Shown here piece after piece: positions 15,219-24,828 of a stretch of DNA of 64,000 bases. Positions within the stretch are counted from its first letter, which is position 1, and each line of letters opens with the position of its first letter. The stretch spans positions 3,030,584-3,094,583 of the forward strand of contig JACCLO010000012.1 in assembly GCA_029448655.1 (NCBI GenBank), in the 5' to 3' direction. Source of the DNA: Wolfiporia cocos (Eukaryota > Basidiomycota > Agaricomycetes > Polyporales > Phaeolaceae). Position numbers and translations under genes: made by a program. Under the pieces are notes generated by a model, which searched no databases, had not been told where the DNA came from, and saw only the letters and a list, made by a program, of their open reading frames with translations.

Positions 15219-18200
15219 TTACGATTTTTCCACTTTTATCGTCTGCCGTGTTCCGCCGAGTCTAGTTGATCGGCGAAGGGGTTGATTTGGGTCGGTACTA
15301 AGGGCTGAATATTTTGCCTTGTACTCGTCCAGTATCTCCTTAGCGTTAGCCAGATGTTCCTCGATTTCCCACGTATCCTCCGCAGGTCCGGTGCCTTTCC
15401 AATGGATAAGGTATTCCCACCGGCCGCGTCGGTTGCGATGGTCGAGAATGGCTTCCACTTCCCATTCTTCCGGGTCTTCCATTTCCATTGGCTTGTCAGC
15501 CGCTGGAGGATGACTTTTCTGACCTTCGATGGTTGATTCCTTGTACATAACCAGTTTTGAAGCATGGAATACAGGGTGGTAAGCCCTGTATTGTGCATCC
15601 ATGTACACTTTGAACGTTACCGGTCCCAATTTCTCCGTGATTCGGAATGGGCCAATGTAGCGAGGGGCTAGACTTCTTTCGGTGTCTTGCCAGCTTCGCA
15701 CGTCCACGAGTACTTTGTCGCCCACTTTGAAGGGAACGACTTGCTTCTTTTGGTCATAGTACCAGGACCATCTTTCGGCTGCAATTTTCATTGCTGCCTT
15801 AGCTTTCTCTTGTGCAGAGAACCGCGTGTTCGCAATTTCTACTAAGTCTTTGTTTCGGCTTGGCTCGAAACTGCTTGGTCCTGCAATTGGATGACGACCT
15901 AATTCCACCAGGAACGGAGATTCCTTGGTAGTTTCGCTGGCTGCATTGTTGTACGCAAATTCCGCTGTTGGCAGGAACTCCGACCAGTTATCTTTTTGGT
16001 ACGTGTTAATGTAGCACCGTAGATACTGTTCGAGTATTTGATTCACTCGTTCGGTTTGTCCGTCTGCCTGCGGATGGTACGCAGTAGTCATCGACCTTTG
16101 AATTCCCAGCAGGGTGCACCATTCACCAAATAGTTTTGAGGCAAATTGTGTCCCTCTGTCCGATACTATCTGTTTTGGTAACCCATGTAAGGGATACACC
16201 TTTTGATAGAGTATCGTAGCTAGGTCTTTCGTTGAGAAGGTGTTTTCTATTGGGAAAAACCTTGCTCTTTTGGTCAACCGATCCACTACGACCATGATCG
16301 CGTCATGCATTCCCGATGGGGGTAGCTGTGTAATCAGGTCTATTGTCACCACTTCCCACGGGCCTGACGGCACCGGTAAGGGTTGCAGGGGGCCGTACGG
16401 CTTCTGCGGGTGGTTCTTCATACGTTGGCATGTGTCACATCCGTCTACGTATTTTTTGACGTAAACGAACATTCCTGGCCACCAATAGTTGCGGCTTAGC
16501 AATTCGTACGTTTTATAGCGTCCGAAATGCCCAGCTGACTTGTGATCGTGATGATACTCGACCACTTGCCGTCTGATATCCGCTGGTGTAGCTGGAACGT
16601 AGACTTTGCCTCTTCGGAGGAGTAACCCTCCTTCGTAGTTCCATTCTGATAGGTCTTTTTTGAATTCACGAGGGCCGGATGAGAGCAGCTCCTTGTAGTC
16701 TTTTGTGACCTTGTCGTCTAGCAACGCTTTGCGAATCTCTCGGAGTATCGATTCATCTTCCGATTGTGGGGCAGCATGGGAGGTATCAAGAGCCATTGCC
16801 ATGTACTCTTGCTCGAACCACTCAGGTTTCAGAAGAACCTGGTCGCGATTATCGAGATCCACCCCCTCCTCATGGTCTGGCCGCCTGGACAGAGGATCCG
16901 CGGTTAGCATTGTTTTGCCAGGTTTGTGCTTCATTTGGAAGTTGAAGCGTGAGAGGTACAGTGCCCAACGGGCTTGTCGTCTCGTCAGTTTTTGCGCCGT
17001 TTTGAAATAGGTCAGGTTTAGATGATCCGACCATATCTCGAATTTTTCAGGGTGTCCCTCTAGGTAGTGTCTCCACTCCTCTAGAGCCCTGATGACAGCC
17101 AACATTTCCTTGTCGTAGATCTCGTAGTTCCTTTCCGGGGCACTTAGCGACTTGCTATAGTACGCCACGGGGTGGAATTTTTTATCCGTAGGATCTAACT
17201 GAGATAGTACTGCTCCGGTAGCAAAGTCTGACGCATCTGTTTCTACGCGGAAAGGCTGATCGTGCGACGGAATTCGAAGCACGGGCGCTTTGGTAAATGC
17301 TTCCTTTAGGGTTTGGAAGGCATTTTCCTGCTCGGCGTCCCAATGCCAAGCTTCTGACTTCTTGGTCAGCATGGTGAGTGGTTTGGCTATTTTTGAGAAG
17401 CCTTCTATGAATCGCCTGTAGAAGTTGGCGAATCCAAGGAAAGCTTGAACCTCTTTGACCTTAGTAGGTCTGGGCCAGTCCTGAACTCCGGCGTACTTTT
17501 TCGGATCCATCATGATGTTACCGTTGGATATGATCATTCCTAGGTATTCGATGGAAGATTGTTCGAAAAAGCACTTTTCGGGCTTGGCATACAAGTCCGA
17601 GTCCTTCAGGGTTTGTAGAACCCCTTTGGTAAGTCGCCGATGTTCCTCCATATCATTCCCAAAAATCAAGATGTCGTCTAGGTAGACAACCACCTTGCCG
17701 GTCCGAATGAACGGTGCGAGGATAGAATTCATCATCGCTTGGAACGTTGCGGGGGCATTGCAGAAACCGAAATACATTACCGTTGCCTCGTATAGTCCAC
17801 GGTGTGTAATAAACGCCGTCTTCCATTCATCACCTTCCTTGATGCGGACATTGTTATATCCCCATCTAAGGTCGATTTTGGTGAAGATGGTCGCATGGGA
17901 CAATTGATCGATGAGATCATCGATCCGAGGTATCGGATAACGATTCTTTACGGTTATTTCATTTAGCCTCCTGTAATCGACAACCATCCGCAGTCCTCCG
18001 TCCTTTTTGTGGACGAAGAAAACCGGGGATGCCATCGGACTTTCGGATGGTCGAATGTAACCCTTCCGTAGTTCGGTGTCTATCCACTCATCCAAGCTAT
18101 TACGCTCTTGGGGAGACATTTTGTATGGTTTTACCGGGGGAGGAAGCTGCGCATCTGGTTCAAGCACTATGGCGTGATCCCAGGGCTTCCGTTCCGGCAT

Positions 18201-19019
18201 CCTCTCTGACGCCTTTTGTGAGAACACCGTTGGCCCATACTCTTGGTATTGTTCGGGCACTAACGATCTCCATTTTTCAACGTCGATCGGTGGTGTGTCT
18301 TCCTCACGGTCGTCTGCTTCGTCAAGGTCTTTGTCAAGTACCTCGGCTACCAACTGTGTCAGCAGGTTCATTTCCTCGTTGTCAAGGGTTGCCACCCAAG
18401 CGATCAAAGGATTTTCGGGGTCCTCCTCTCCTAATATGTCCACGGGAGTGTCCCAAATCGAATTTACTTCGATGATTTCCTTTTCTGGGAGTTCAACTGC
18501 TTCCTCCTCAGAAGGGCGGTTACCCTTTTTTCTGGCGTAGGGTTGGTCGTGTGTACAGCGTGCATATTCCATTTCTCCTTTCCTCCAATCAAAGGTAGGA
18601 TTGTGGAGACGCAACCAGTCATAGCCAAGGATTAGGTCTGGTTCTAGGTGCATGACCGTTAGACCTATTTTTTCCTTGTGTGTGCCATGTTGCATGAATG
18701 CTTTTACTGATTGCGTTAAGCGGCCGGCGACGTTTTCTGTTCCGTCTGCGTTTGTAACCGTAATGGGGAACGCTAGTTTGTCGGTGACCAGCTTATGTTT
18801 ATCGACCAATCGTTGTGATATGACCAATATGGTTGCACCGCTGTCGATTAAAGCCAGAGCCTGCACTTTTTGCCCATATACCCAGAGTGTTACTTTGACA
18901 CGGAATGATCGAGCGAAGTCGCGCGCATCGTTGCCAAAAATATGATACATTGACTCGAATACACTCTTTACAGCGGGTACGGGACTAAAATTACATGGGA
19001 GCACAAGTGGGCAGGTCAT
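15219..19019 (-). CDS. pol: Pol polyprotein without dUTPase (B)
   Basis: About 1266 residues from an ATG at 19019 that shares its A with the gag stop (TGATG). Protease (DSGAT), reverse transcriptase (YLDDILIFG), RNase H, integrase (HHDH...CDTC; SDRGTQF; GQTERVNQ), GPF module and chromodomain (WEVEAILDHR) are present. The frame then reads LRRSTRLGGTRQTIKVEKS and stops. In C the same position continues for about 210 residues into a dUTPase. The missing segment lies between two TATCGT copies in C, only one of which remains here, so the loss looks like a short-repeat deletion. The enzyme core appears intact. Confidence 0.93.
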   Translation of the reverse strand: MTCPLVLPCNFSPVPAVKSVFESMYHIFGNDARDFARSFRVKVTLWVYGQKVQALALIDSGATILVISQRLVDKHKLVTDKLAFPITVTNADGTENVAGRLTQSVKAFMQHGTHKEKIGLTVMHLEPDLILGYDWLRLHNPTFDWRKGEMEYARCTHDQPYARKKGNRPSEEEAVELPEKEIIEVNSIWDTPVDILGEEDPENPLIAWVATLDNEEMNLLTQLVAEVLDKDLDEADDREEDTPPIDVEKWRSLVPEQYQEYGPTVFSQKASERMPERKPWDHAIVLEPDAQLPPPVKPYKMSPQERNSLDEWIDTELRKGYIRPSESPMASPVFFVHKKDGGLRMVVDYRRLNEITVKNRYPIPRIDDLIDQLSHATIFTKIDLRWGYNNVRIKEGDEWKTAFITHRGLYEATVMYFGFCNAPATFQAMMNSILAPFIRTGKVVVYLDDILIFGNDMEEHRRLTKGVLQTLKDSDLYAKPEKCFFEQSSIEYLGMIISNGNIMMDPKKYAGVQDWPRPTKVKEVQAFLGFANFYRRFIEGFSKIAKPLTMLTKKSEAWHWDAEQENAFQTLKEAFTKAPVLRIPSHDQPFRVETDASDFATGAVLSQLDPTDKKFHPVAYYSKSLSAPERNYEIYDKEMLAVIRALEEWRHYLEGHPEKFEIWSDHLNLTYFKTAQKLTRRQARWALYLSRFNFQMKHKPGKTMLTADPLSRRPDHEEGVDLDNRDQVLLKPEWFEQEYMAMALDTSHAAPQSEDESILREIRKALLDDKVTKDYKELLSSGPREFKKDLSEWNYEGGLLLRRGKVYVPATPADIRRQVVEYHHDHKSAGHFGRYKTYELLSRNYWWPGMFVYVKKYVDGCDTCQRMKNHPQKPYGPLQPLPVPSGPWEVVTIDLITQLPPSGMHDAIMVVVDRLTKRARFFPIENTFSTKDLATILYQKVYPLHGLPKQIVSDRGTQFASKLFGEWCTLLGIQRSMTTAYHPQADGQTERVNQILEQYLRCYINTYQKDNWSEFLPTAEFAYNNAASETTKESPFLVELGRHPIAGPSSFEPSRNKDLVEIANTRFSAQEKAKAAMKIAAERWSWYYDQKKQVVPFKVGDKVLVDVRSWQDTERSLAPRYIGPFRITEKLGPVTFKVYMDAQYRAYHPVFHASKLVMYKESTIEGQKSHPPAADKPMEMEDPEEWEVEAILDHRNRRGRWEYLIHWKGTGPAEDTWEIEEHLANAKEILDEYKAKYSALSTDPNQPLRRSTRLGGTRQTIKVEKS

Positions 19020-21256
19020 CACATGTGCTCGGTGGGAAAACCCGAGGCAGAGCTTCCGTAGATGCCCAGGGTGTTTGCGGAGTCGGCTATCCGCTTGCGA
19101 AGCCAGGGTAGGTGTGTCCTGATGGAGTCGCCCGACGGTGTAGGCGCAGTCGAAGTCGAACCAGTCGACTGGGTCTGGACGGGGCTGGTGCCTTCTGCCG
19201 ATCGCACCGGGCTCCCGCTTTTCTCCTCATCGCTGATGCGCGTAGTGGGGGCCAGAGGAACCACCTCTGGTTGATTTGGAACGTTGGTCCGGATGGTCCC
19301 TACGGTGGCTTGGGGGGACTCATCTTCGTCGTCAGTCACTAGTTCCTGGGTGCTGACGATCCGGACCTTGTATTTCTTTTTCGGGTCCAATTTCTTCTGG
19401 CCCGACTGTTGCGTTCCGCTTGACGAGCCTGTCGGCTTCGTCGTTCCGCTTCCACTACTGGCCGGCTTGGCTTCCTTCGGCTTGTTCTTAGGGTTCTCAG
19501 GACAGTCGCCCCATTTGTGTTGTCCGGGGTGCTTGCGACAGTCCTTCCCGTAAGAGCCGGTTTCCTTTGCCTTGCCTTTGCCTTTGTCATCAGCCTTGGC
19601 AGGCTTCGACGTAGCTTTGTCGGCGGTCTTGCCAGACCCCGACGACTCCTTCCTCTTTTCCTCCTCAAAGATCTTGCCTTTGAGCTTGTCCGGGTATTGC
19701 CTCTTGTAGAGGTCAATGGCCATATCGAGGTATACCTCCCAGTCGGTCGGCATTGTAAAGCCGGGAACCGATTCTAAGGTAGCGAGGGTTTCTCGCACCT
19801 TTTCCGGGAGGATCCGTTTGATGTGACTGAACAACGTCTTGTTGTCAGTCTCGGCCAGGCGAGCCAGGGTCCTGAGCTTCTGTGCCCAAGAGAAGAAGTC
19901 CGATTGGAGCTTCTTTTTCCCTTCGTCTCCGAAGTACCCTTCAATCTCTTTTTCGGCAATTTCCTTGTCCGTCTTCTTGCCGTACACCTTCTCGATTGTT
20001 TCCGCAAACGTTTTCCACGTGTGCCCCGAGGTTTGTCCGGCGGCGATTTTATCAACTACCGGTGACATGTACTGGTAGGCCTCGCCCGTAAGTCTTAGCA
20101 GGGATTGGCGAACCTTGTCCTCCTCGAGGGTCACCTTGGCGTCTGCGAAATACATGCCCATTTTTTGGATCCATTCTTTCGACGAGATGGAGTCCTTGGG
20201 GCCCGAGAACTTGGGCGGCTGAGTCGGTTTGGTCTGTTGGAAGTTGACCGTTGTGGCTGCTGCTGTCGCGGCTGCCGGTGCGTTTTTTAGAGCGGTTAAC
20301 TCCGCTTCGAGTTGGTCGATTCTATTAATTAGTGCCGTGACCTGGGCACCGCTTGGTCCCGCGGTTGGGACTGCCGGACGCTTTTGCAGTACTGCGATGT
20401 CTTTTTCTATGCGGACGAATCGATTTTCGGAAAGGGTATCCAATTGTTGCCGCAAACTCTCCGCTTCCTCCAGTGCTTCTATTCTATTTTGAAGCACTTG
20501 GTTATGACTCCAAATATGGTTGGTCTTGTTCCAGACCATCTCCATATTCGTGTCTACCCGGCTTTTGTATGCCGCGAGGTTGCTGTAGAGATGGTTCTTG
20601 GCTTGGTACAGCGCCTCCCTGTAAGCTTCTTTTCCCACTTGCAGAACTTCGTCTGGGGCGGCCACTTCCAGAGTGCGCTGCAACCTTCCCATCAATTCGT
20701 TCTCGCTTCTTTCCGGCTGCGCGACTATTTCCAGGGTTCCCCTTTCATAGGAGGGGAGGAGATCGGGGAGCGTCCCAAATAGGGGCTCCGTGTCGACTGG
20801 TTCCTCCGGCCGTGGAGTCTCGCTGGCTTCGGGGGTGATGACTGCTCGGCGTGCGGGTGTTTCCGGGTTGAAGAGCCTGGCGGCTCTCGTGCGTGGCGAC
20901 GCTTCTTCCTGGGAGTACCAGTGGACGTCACCGTACAGGATTATGAGGTCCGACAGGGGGATGGCGGTGCAATAGTTGTCCCACCTCCACCACGAGATGT
21001 GGTTCCTGGTCGAATCTTCCCCATAGTATTTGATGTACGCCGTATGGTTTACATTCAGGAATGGGCGCACATGCGCCGGAATTGAGTTGAAGGAGGTGAC
21101 ACTCCCCCTAACTCTGATGCCGAATACGACTCGCAGGTAGTCCATCAAGCAGGTTTGCTCTCCGGGCCACGCGTGCTTGCCGACGGCGGGGCGGTAGGCC
21201 GTAGCCACCTTGTGGGTGTTGTATAGAGCGCCTTGTACGATCGTGTAAGACACCAT
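19019..21256 (-). CDS. gag: Gag protein (B)
   Basis: About 745 residues from the first ATG (MVSYTIVQGALYN); the frame is open a little further upstream but without ATG. A Gag core follows PPKFSGPKDSISSKEW, with a predicted coiled coil before it. The C-terminal basic region has CRKHPGQHKWGDC, a CX2HX3HX4C arrangement instead of the usual CCHC knuckle; C has the same. The stop overlaps the pol ATG by one base (TGATG), which suggests reinitiation rather than frameshifting for pol, unlike A1. Should form the particle and bind RNA. Confidence 0.9.
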   Translation of the reverse strand: MVSYTIVQGALYNTHKVATAYRPAVGKHAWPGEQTCLMDYLRVVFGIRVRGSVTSFNSIPAHVRPFLNVNHTAYIKYYGEDSTRNHISWWRWDNYCTAIPLSDLIILYGDVHWYSQEEASPRTRAARLFNPETPARRAVITPEASETPRPEEPVDTEPLFGTLPDLLPSYERGTLEIVAQPERSENELMGRLQRTLEVAAPDEVLQVGKEAYREALYQAKNHLYSNLAAYKSRVDTNMEMVWNKTNHIWSHNQVLQNRIEALEEAESLRQQLDTLSENRFVRIEKDIAVLQKRPAVPTAGPSGAQVTALINRIDQLEAELTALKNAPAAATAAATTVNFQQTKPTQPPKFSGPKDSISSKEWIQKMGMYFADAKVTLEEDKVRQSLLRLTGEAYQYMSPVVDKIAAGQTSGHTWKTFAETIEKVYGKKTDKEIAEKEIEGYFGDEGKKKLQSDFFSWAQKLRTLARLAETDNKTLFSHIKRILPEKVRETLATLESVPGFTMPTDWEVYLDMAIDLYKRQYPDKLKGKIFEEEKRKESSGSGKTADKATSKPAKADDKGKGKAKETGSYGKDCRKHPGQHKWGDCPENPKNKPKEAKPASSGSGTTKPTGSSSGTQQSGQKKLDPKKKYKVRIVSTQELVTDDEDESPQATVGTIRTNVPNQPEVVPLAPTTRISDEEKSGSPVRSAEGTSPVQTQSTGSTSTAPTPSGDSIRTHLPWLRKRIADSANTLGIYGSSASGFPTEHM

Positions 21257-21409
21257 TGCTGGACAGTATTCGTCAGCTTGAGTTATTTTCTTCCTTAAAC
21301 GATAATTCAAGAAAAAAGTGCCTTTTCAGGACTTAAGTGCCTTTTCAGGACTTTTTGCAATCAATGCCGTGCACCAAAAAAATAATGCCTTTTCAGGACT
21401 TTCTATCTA

Positions 21410-21720
21410 CTACAGCTGGGGTTTGCCGAGGTCAAAGTTGAGACCGCTATGTACTAGATGTGTCTTTAAGTACGTAACGTGCTGTTTCACGTCTAGGTCT
21501 CCAAAGACGTGCTCCACCCTCCTGAGATATTTTTCGAGACGGCGGAGATCTTCGTTCTTCATGGAGTCCTGACGGACCCTTTGCTCCAGGTGTGTGGAGA
21601 GATCGTCGAAGTCGGTGATAAGGGTGGTGAATTTTGCTATGATAGGGGCCGTGGTGGTTGCGTCGGGGACTTTCCATAGGCGGAAAAGATTTTTGTGGGC
21701 GGCGTTCATCTGTTTGTCGA
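21410..21720 (-). pseudogene. ORF1, C-terminal part (B), cut by element G
   Basis: Encodes the last ~102 residues of the B/C ORF1 protein, including the block TDFDDLS...RVR...NEDLR...KY shared with the A-type ORF1. It is separated from its N-terminal part (23618-24127) by element G and the GTCGA duplication (21716-21720). The two pieces add up to 816 bp, exactly the length of the uninterrupted copy at 49004-49819. Confidence 0.88.
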
Positions 21721-22277
21721 TGTCACAGACCCACCAGTCTGTGCGACCATGGCTACATGGGGAACACCCACAGCCCTCCACAAGGCAATAACGACGCGCA
21801 GCGGCGTACTCATAGGTCCATCCAAGCGACAGAGTCGCGAGGTGCCCAGACGTCGAAGGCGCAATCACAGACAAGGAAGAGAAGATGGGGCCCCAGGCCA
21901 GCAGCAACACAGATGAGATAGCGAGTAAGGGGATTATCCCATTGACGAGAATCTGAGAGATGGGGTGTAAGCCCACATCTCGACATAATATATACATGAC
22001 GGTTGTAACTACGAGTCGTGCCCTAAAGTAATGGCCCGTGCGCATTATCTAAGAGGCACATGACTAGTAACGTACATGTAACTACTGTGACCGTAACGTG
22101 TCCGTACCTGAGGCGCGCGCTACCCTACAGCGCTAAACTACTGAGTCAGATGATCTAGATGGCAAAGAGGAGGCGCTGGAGGTGGCTGAGGATCAGGAAG
22201 GCGCGCGCACGCCTAGCGGCGCCTGTGAATACCTATAGCGAGGGATGTCAGAACCCCCCACCGGGAATTCTGTGACA
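21721..22277 (-). repeat. G 3' LTR (557 bp)
   Basis: Plus-strand ends TGTCACAGACC...TTCTGTGACA. Same length as its partner at 23061-23617. Confidence 0.92.
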
Positions 22278-22290
22278 TTACCCCCCCTCT
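22278..22290 (-). promoter_or_regulatory. G polypurine tract
   Basis: Element-sense GAGAGGGGGGGTAA abuts the 3' LTR, as in the coding elements. Confidence 0.75.
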
Positions 22291-23047
22291 CAAAAAGCGT
22301 CGTCTCTGACGCGGATCCTACGACATCCCTTCCTGTTGGTTAAAAGAGAGCCCGGCACTACTGGGTCGGCACCGCCCGTTACAATCGCAGTAGGGAGCGT
22401 CCGGGACTTTCTGACGGTCCGTCCGTCGGATAGGGTTGAAGAGAAAAGGGCGCGCGCTGGTGGGGACGCCAACCCAGCGCGGCACCGAGCTTGCCAAAGG
22501 CTCACCGAGTCGAGAGGGACAGCCTTGTAGCTAGGTTTGTTGTTGTAGTTTTCGCGGCCAGCAAGGATCGCTCCCAGCCGCTACTCACTGAGGGTGCCCG
22601 TCACCCGTGTCCGTCATACCCAAAGGCCAATCCTGTCGGGCGTCGAATCCATATTCATCTTGTTGACCGGTCGTTGTGGGGTTGGGCATCCTTGCGGAGC
22701 CCTTCGCATACCCACGGGTCATCAGTTCTTGAGTAATCCCCGCCGCCCAGGGGTAAGTGGTCAGACTGCACTGTGCCTCCACACACCGCATTCCCTTTGC
22801 AGGGGTGGGTGGCGGGCCCTAATCGCGGCTTACGTCGATCGACCCCGGCTACCTTACGTTCGGAAGGGGGCGGTCTTGCTTTCTCACTCCCTGCGGTCGC
22901 TTTGCCAGGTGTAACACTTCGTGGGGGCTCGTAAGACTACGGACCACTGGCGCTTCTACCAGTGGCTGCCCCGCCGCGTTGCCTTGGCGACCTACAGATG
23001 GAGAACCCTCGGCCCCAGCGCAGGTGGCGCCGGAGGGGAGGTAAGAT
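22291..23047 (-). other. G internal region, non-coding
   Basis: GC-rich, no frame with recognisable protein. It is not an obvious deletion of A or B, so its origin is unclear. It probably serves as RNA for packaging and reverse transcription only. Confidence 0.6.
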
Positions 23048-23060
23048 ATCTCTCAGATTA
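23048..23060 (-). promoter_or_regulatory. G self-complementary primer binding site
   Basis: Element-sense T-AATCTGAGAGAT lies one base inside the 5' LTR. The 12-mer is the exact reverse complement of ATCTCTCAGATT (23290-23301), which begins 33 nt after the first T of the LTR TATA box. Confidence 0.8.
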
Positions 23061-23617
23061 TGTCACAGACCCACCAGTCTGTGCGACCATGGCTACATGG
23101 GGAACACCCACAGCCCTCCACAAGGCAATAACGACGCGCAGCGGCGTACTCATAGGTCCATCCAAGCGACAGAGTCGCGAGGTGCCCAGACGTCGAAGGC
23201 GCAATCACAGACAAGGAAGAGAAGATGGGGCCCCGGGCCAGCAGCAACACAGATGAGATAGCGAGTAAGGGGATTATCCCATTGACGAGAATCTGAGAGA
23301 TGGGGTGTAAGCCCACATCTCGACATAATATATACATGACGGTTGTAACTACGAGTCGTGCCCTAAAGTAATGGCCCGTGCGCATTATCTAAGAGGCACA
23401 TGACTAGTAACGTACATGTAACTACTGTGACCGTAACGTGTCCGTACCTGAGGCGCGCGCTACCCTACAGCGCTAAACTACTGAGTCAGATGATCTAGAT
23501 GGCAAAGAGGAGGCGCTGGAGGTGGCTGAGGATCAGGAAGGCGCGCGCACGCCTAGCGGCGCCTGTGAATACCTATAGCGAGGGATGTCAGAACCCCCCA
23601 CCGGGAATTCTGTGACA
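23061..23617 (-). repeat. G 5' LTR (557 bp)
   Basis: Carries CATG-TATATATTAT (TATA start 23334, minus strand), a stem GAGATG.GGG / CCCCATCTC, and the predicted RNA start at 23301. Confidence 0.9.
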
Positions 23618-24127
23618 GTCGACGTCCAAGAACCAGTCCCACTTCTTCTCCGTGCAGTGGACGTCCCTGGGGTTCGCAAGACCCCGTCTCTCGACCCACT
23701 CGGCTGGCATCCTAAGCTCCTCCACTCTTTCCAGCAGCGACTTCTTTGGGGGCTCAATTCGCTCCCGAAGACTCCTCACCATTCTCTCTTCCTCAACCCT
23801 CTTCCTGGCTGCCTCAGCGATCAGTTGATCCAGAGATTGTTTCTGGATCCGAGCTTCGAGCTTCTCCCTCTGTCGGAGAAGCTTGTTGAGCTTCTTTCGC
23901 CTGATGTCGTCAAGGGCGGCCTCGTGGTTGACCCTTCGGATCTCCTCCGGGTCGGGGTTCGGCTTCTTGTAGAAGACGTCTTTGCCCTTTCGGGACTTTC
24001 CTCGCTTTGGGGCTGTGACCGCGGAGATGCGGTCTTCGAGCGATTTAGAGGAGGCAATGTGCCATTCCTCGCGCTCCCCCGTAGCGGCGTTTCTCGGGGT
24101 AACCGTGAAACGTGGTGCTTTCGGCAT
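23618..24127 (-). pseudogene. ORF1, N-terminal part (B), cut by element G
   Basis: Starts MPKAPRFTVTPRNAATGERE. Lysine-rich segment, then a long charged helix with KKLNKLLRQREKLEARIQKQ, which matches the coiled-coil block of the A-type ORF1, then a W-rich end (KKWDWFLDVD) where G has inserted. No known family recognised. Confidence 0.88.
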
Positions 24128-24815
24128 GACTACGTAAAAAGAAGTCTAAATAAGCTATTCTAGTGGAAATCACGCGGTCTTCTGTCGGGGCTTATCGTCG
24201 CTTCTTGATGTGTCGTGCGCTTATCCTCCGGCGTCAATGGGCGCTCCGCCCTCGACCGGAGTTAGTGTCGGCGACTGGCTGGCGTCTCTCTCACGCTACC
24301 AGGTGGGGGATACAGCAGGTCGTCTTCCCTTGACGCCTGGGAGTGCAGGATTTGAGGTATTACACCCCGCATGTGCCCACGCCTCACTCCAGTTAGGTGG
24401 CTGCCAGTGTTTAAACCAAACCCATGCCCTGAGGGACTTAGAGGGCGCCAAGGCCAGAACTCTATCGTTCTGAAGCCGTATCGGCAGCGGTTCTAGGCAG
24501 GGCAACTCGTGCCCACCATCCCAACTCTAAATAGAGTGGCCCCTGTGCGCCTGGGGATAGGCGAGAAGGTCGTCTCCGGCCCGGTCAAAGGTTTACACCG
24601 TTGCCATCGATTCCCAACATATGGGGAAAGGCTTGGCAGCCAGTCCCCTGGTTCCGCTTAAGCCTACGGTCCGGCTATTTGCCCGAAGGCGGTGATCCCC
24701 CAGAGCCCACTAAGGATACCCCGCTGCCTGGCGGCGAGCAGGGGTGCGCAGACGGCGACGAAAACCCCTAAGAAGAAAAAATCCCAGACCCTCAAAGAGG
24801 GCGGGGGCGAAAGCG
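24128..24815 (-). other. B 5' leader
   Basis: About 690 bp without a sense-strand gene; nearly identical to the C leader (49820-50506). Probably untranslated RNA. Confidence 0.6.
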
Positions 24816-24828
24816 AGTTCTATTCATA
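24816..24828 (-). promoter_or_regulatory. B self-complementary primer binding site
   Basis: Element-sense T-ATGAATAGAACT. The 12-mer is the exact reverse complement of AGTTCTATTCAT (24939-24950), which starts 34 nt after the first T of the TATA box (24984). Confidence 0.82.

Larger units (their letters stand above)
21721..23617 (-). mobile_element. element G: non-coding miniature LTR retrotransposon
   Basis: 1897 bp, two 557-bp LTRs (one difference noticed) around 783 bp of non-coding sequence, flanked by GTCGA (21716-21720, 23618-23622). It keeps a TATA box, a PBS complementary to its own predicted RNA 5' end and a polypurine tract, but no gag or pol. It must therefore use another element's proteins. 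Its LTR resembles solo LTR F. Inserted in ORF1 of B; the empty site is seen at the matching place in C (about 49313). Confidence 0.92.

Noticed and set aside
21257..21310. Upstream extension of B gag (and 48853-48906 in C)
   Set aside because: Frame is open, but it has no ATG; the first ATG is at 21256 (48852 in C).
22290..23060. Short frames in the interior of element G
   Set aside because: Frames of 60-110 codons on both strands without recognisable domains; G is better described as non-coding.
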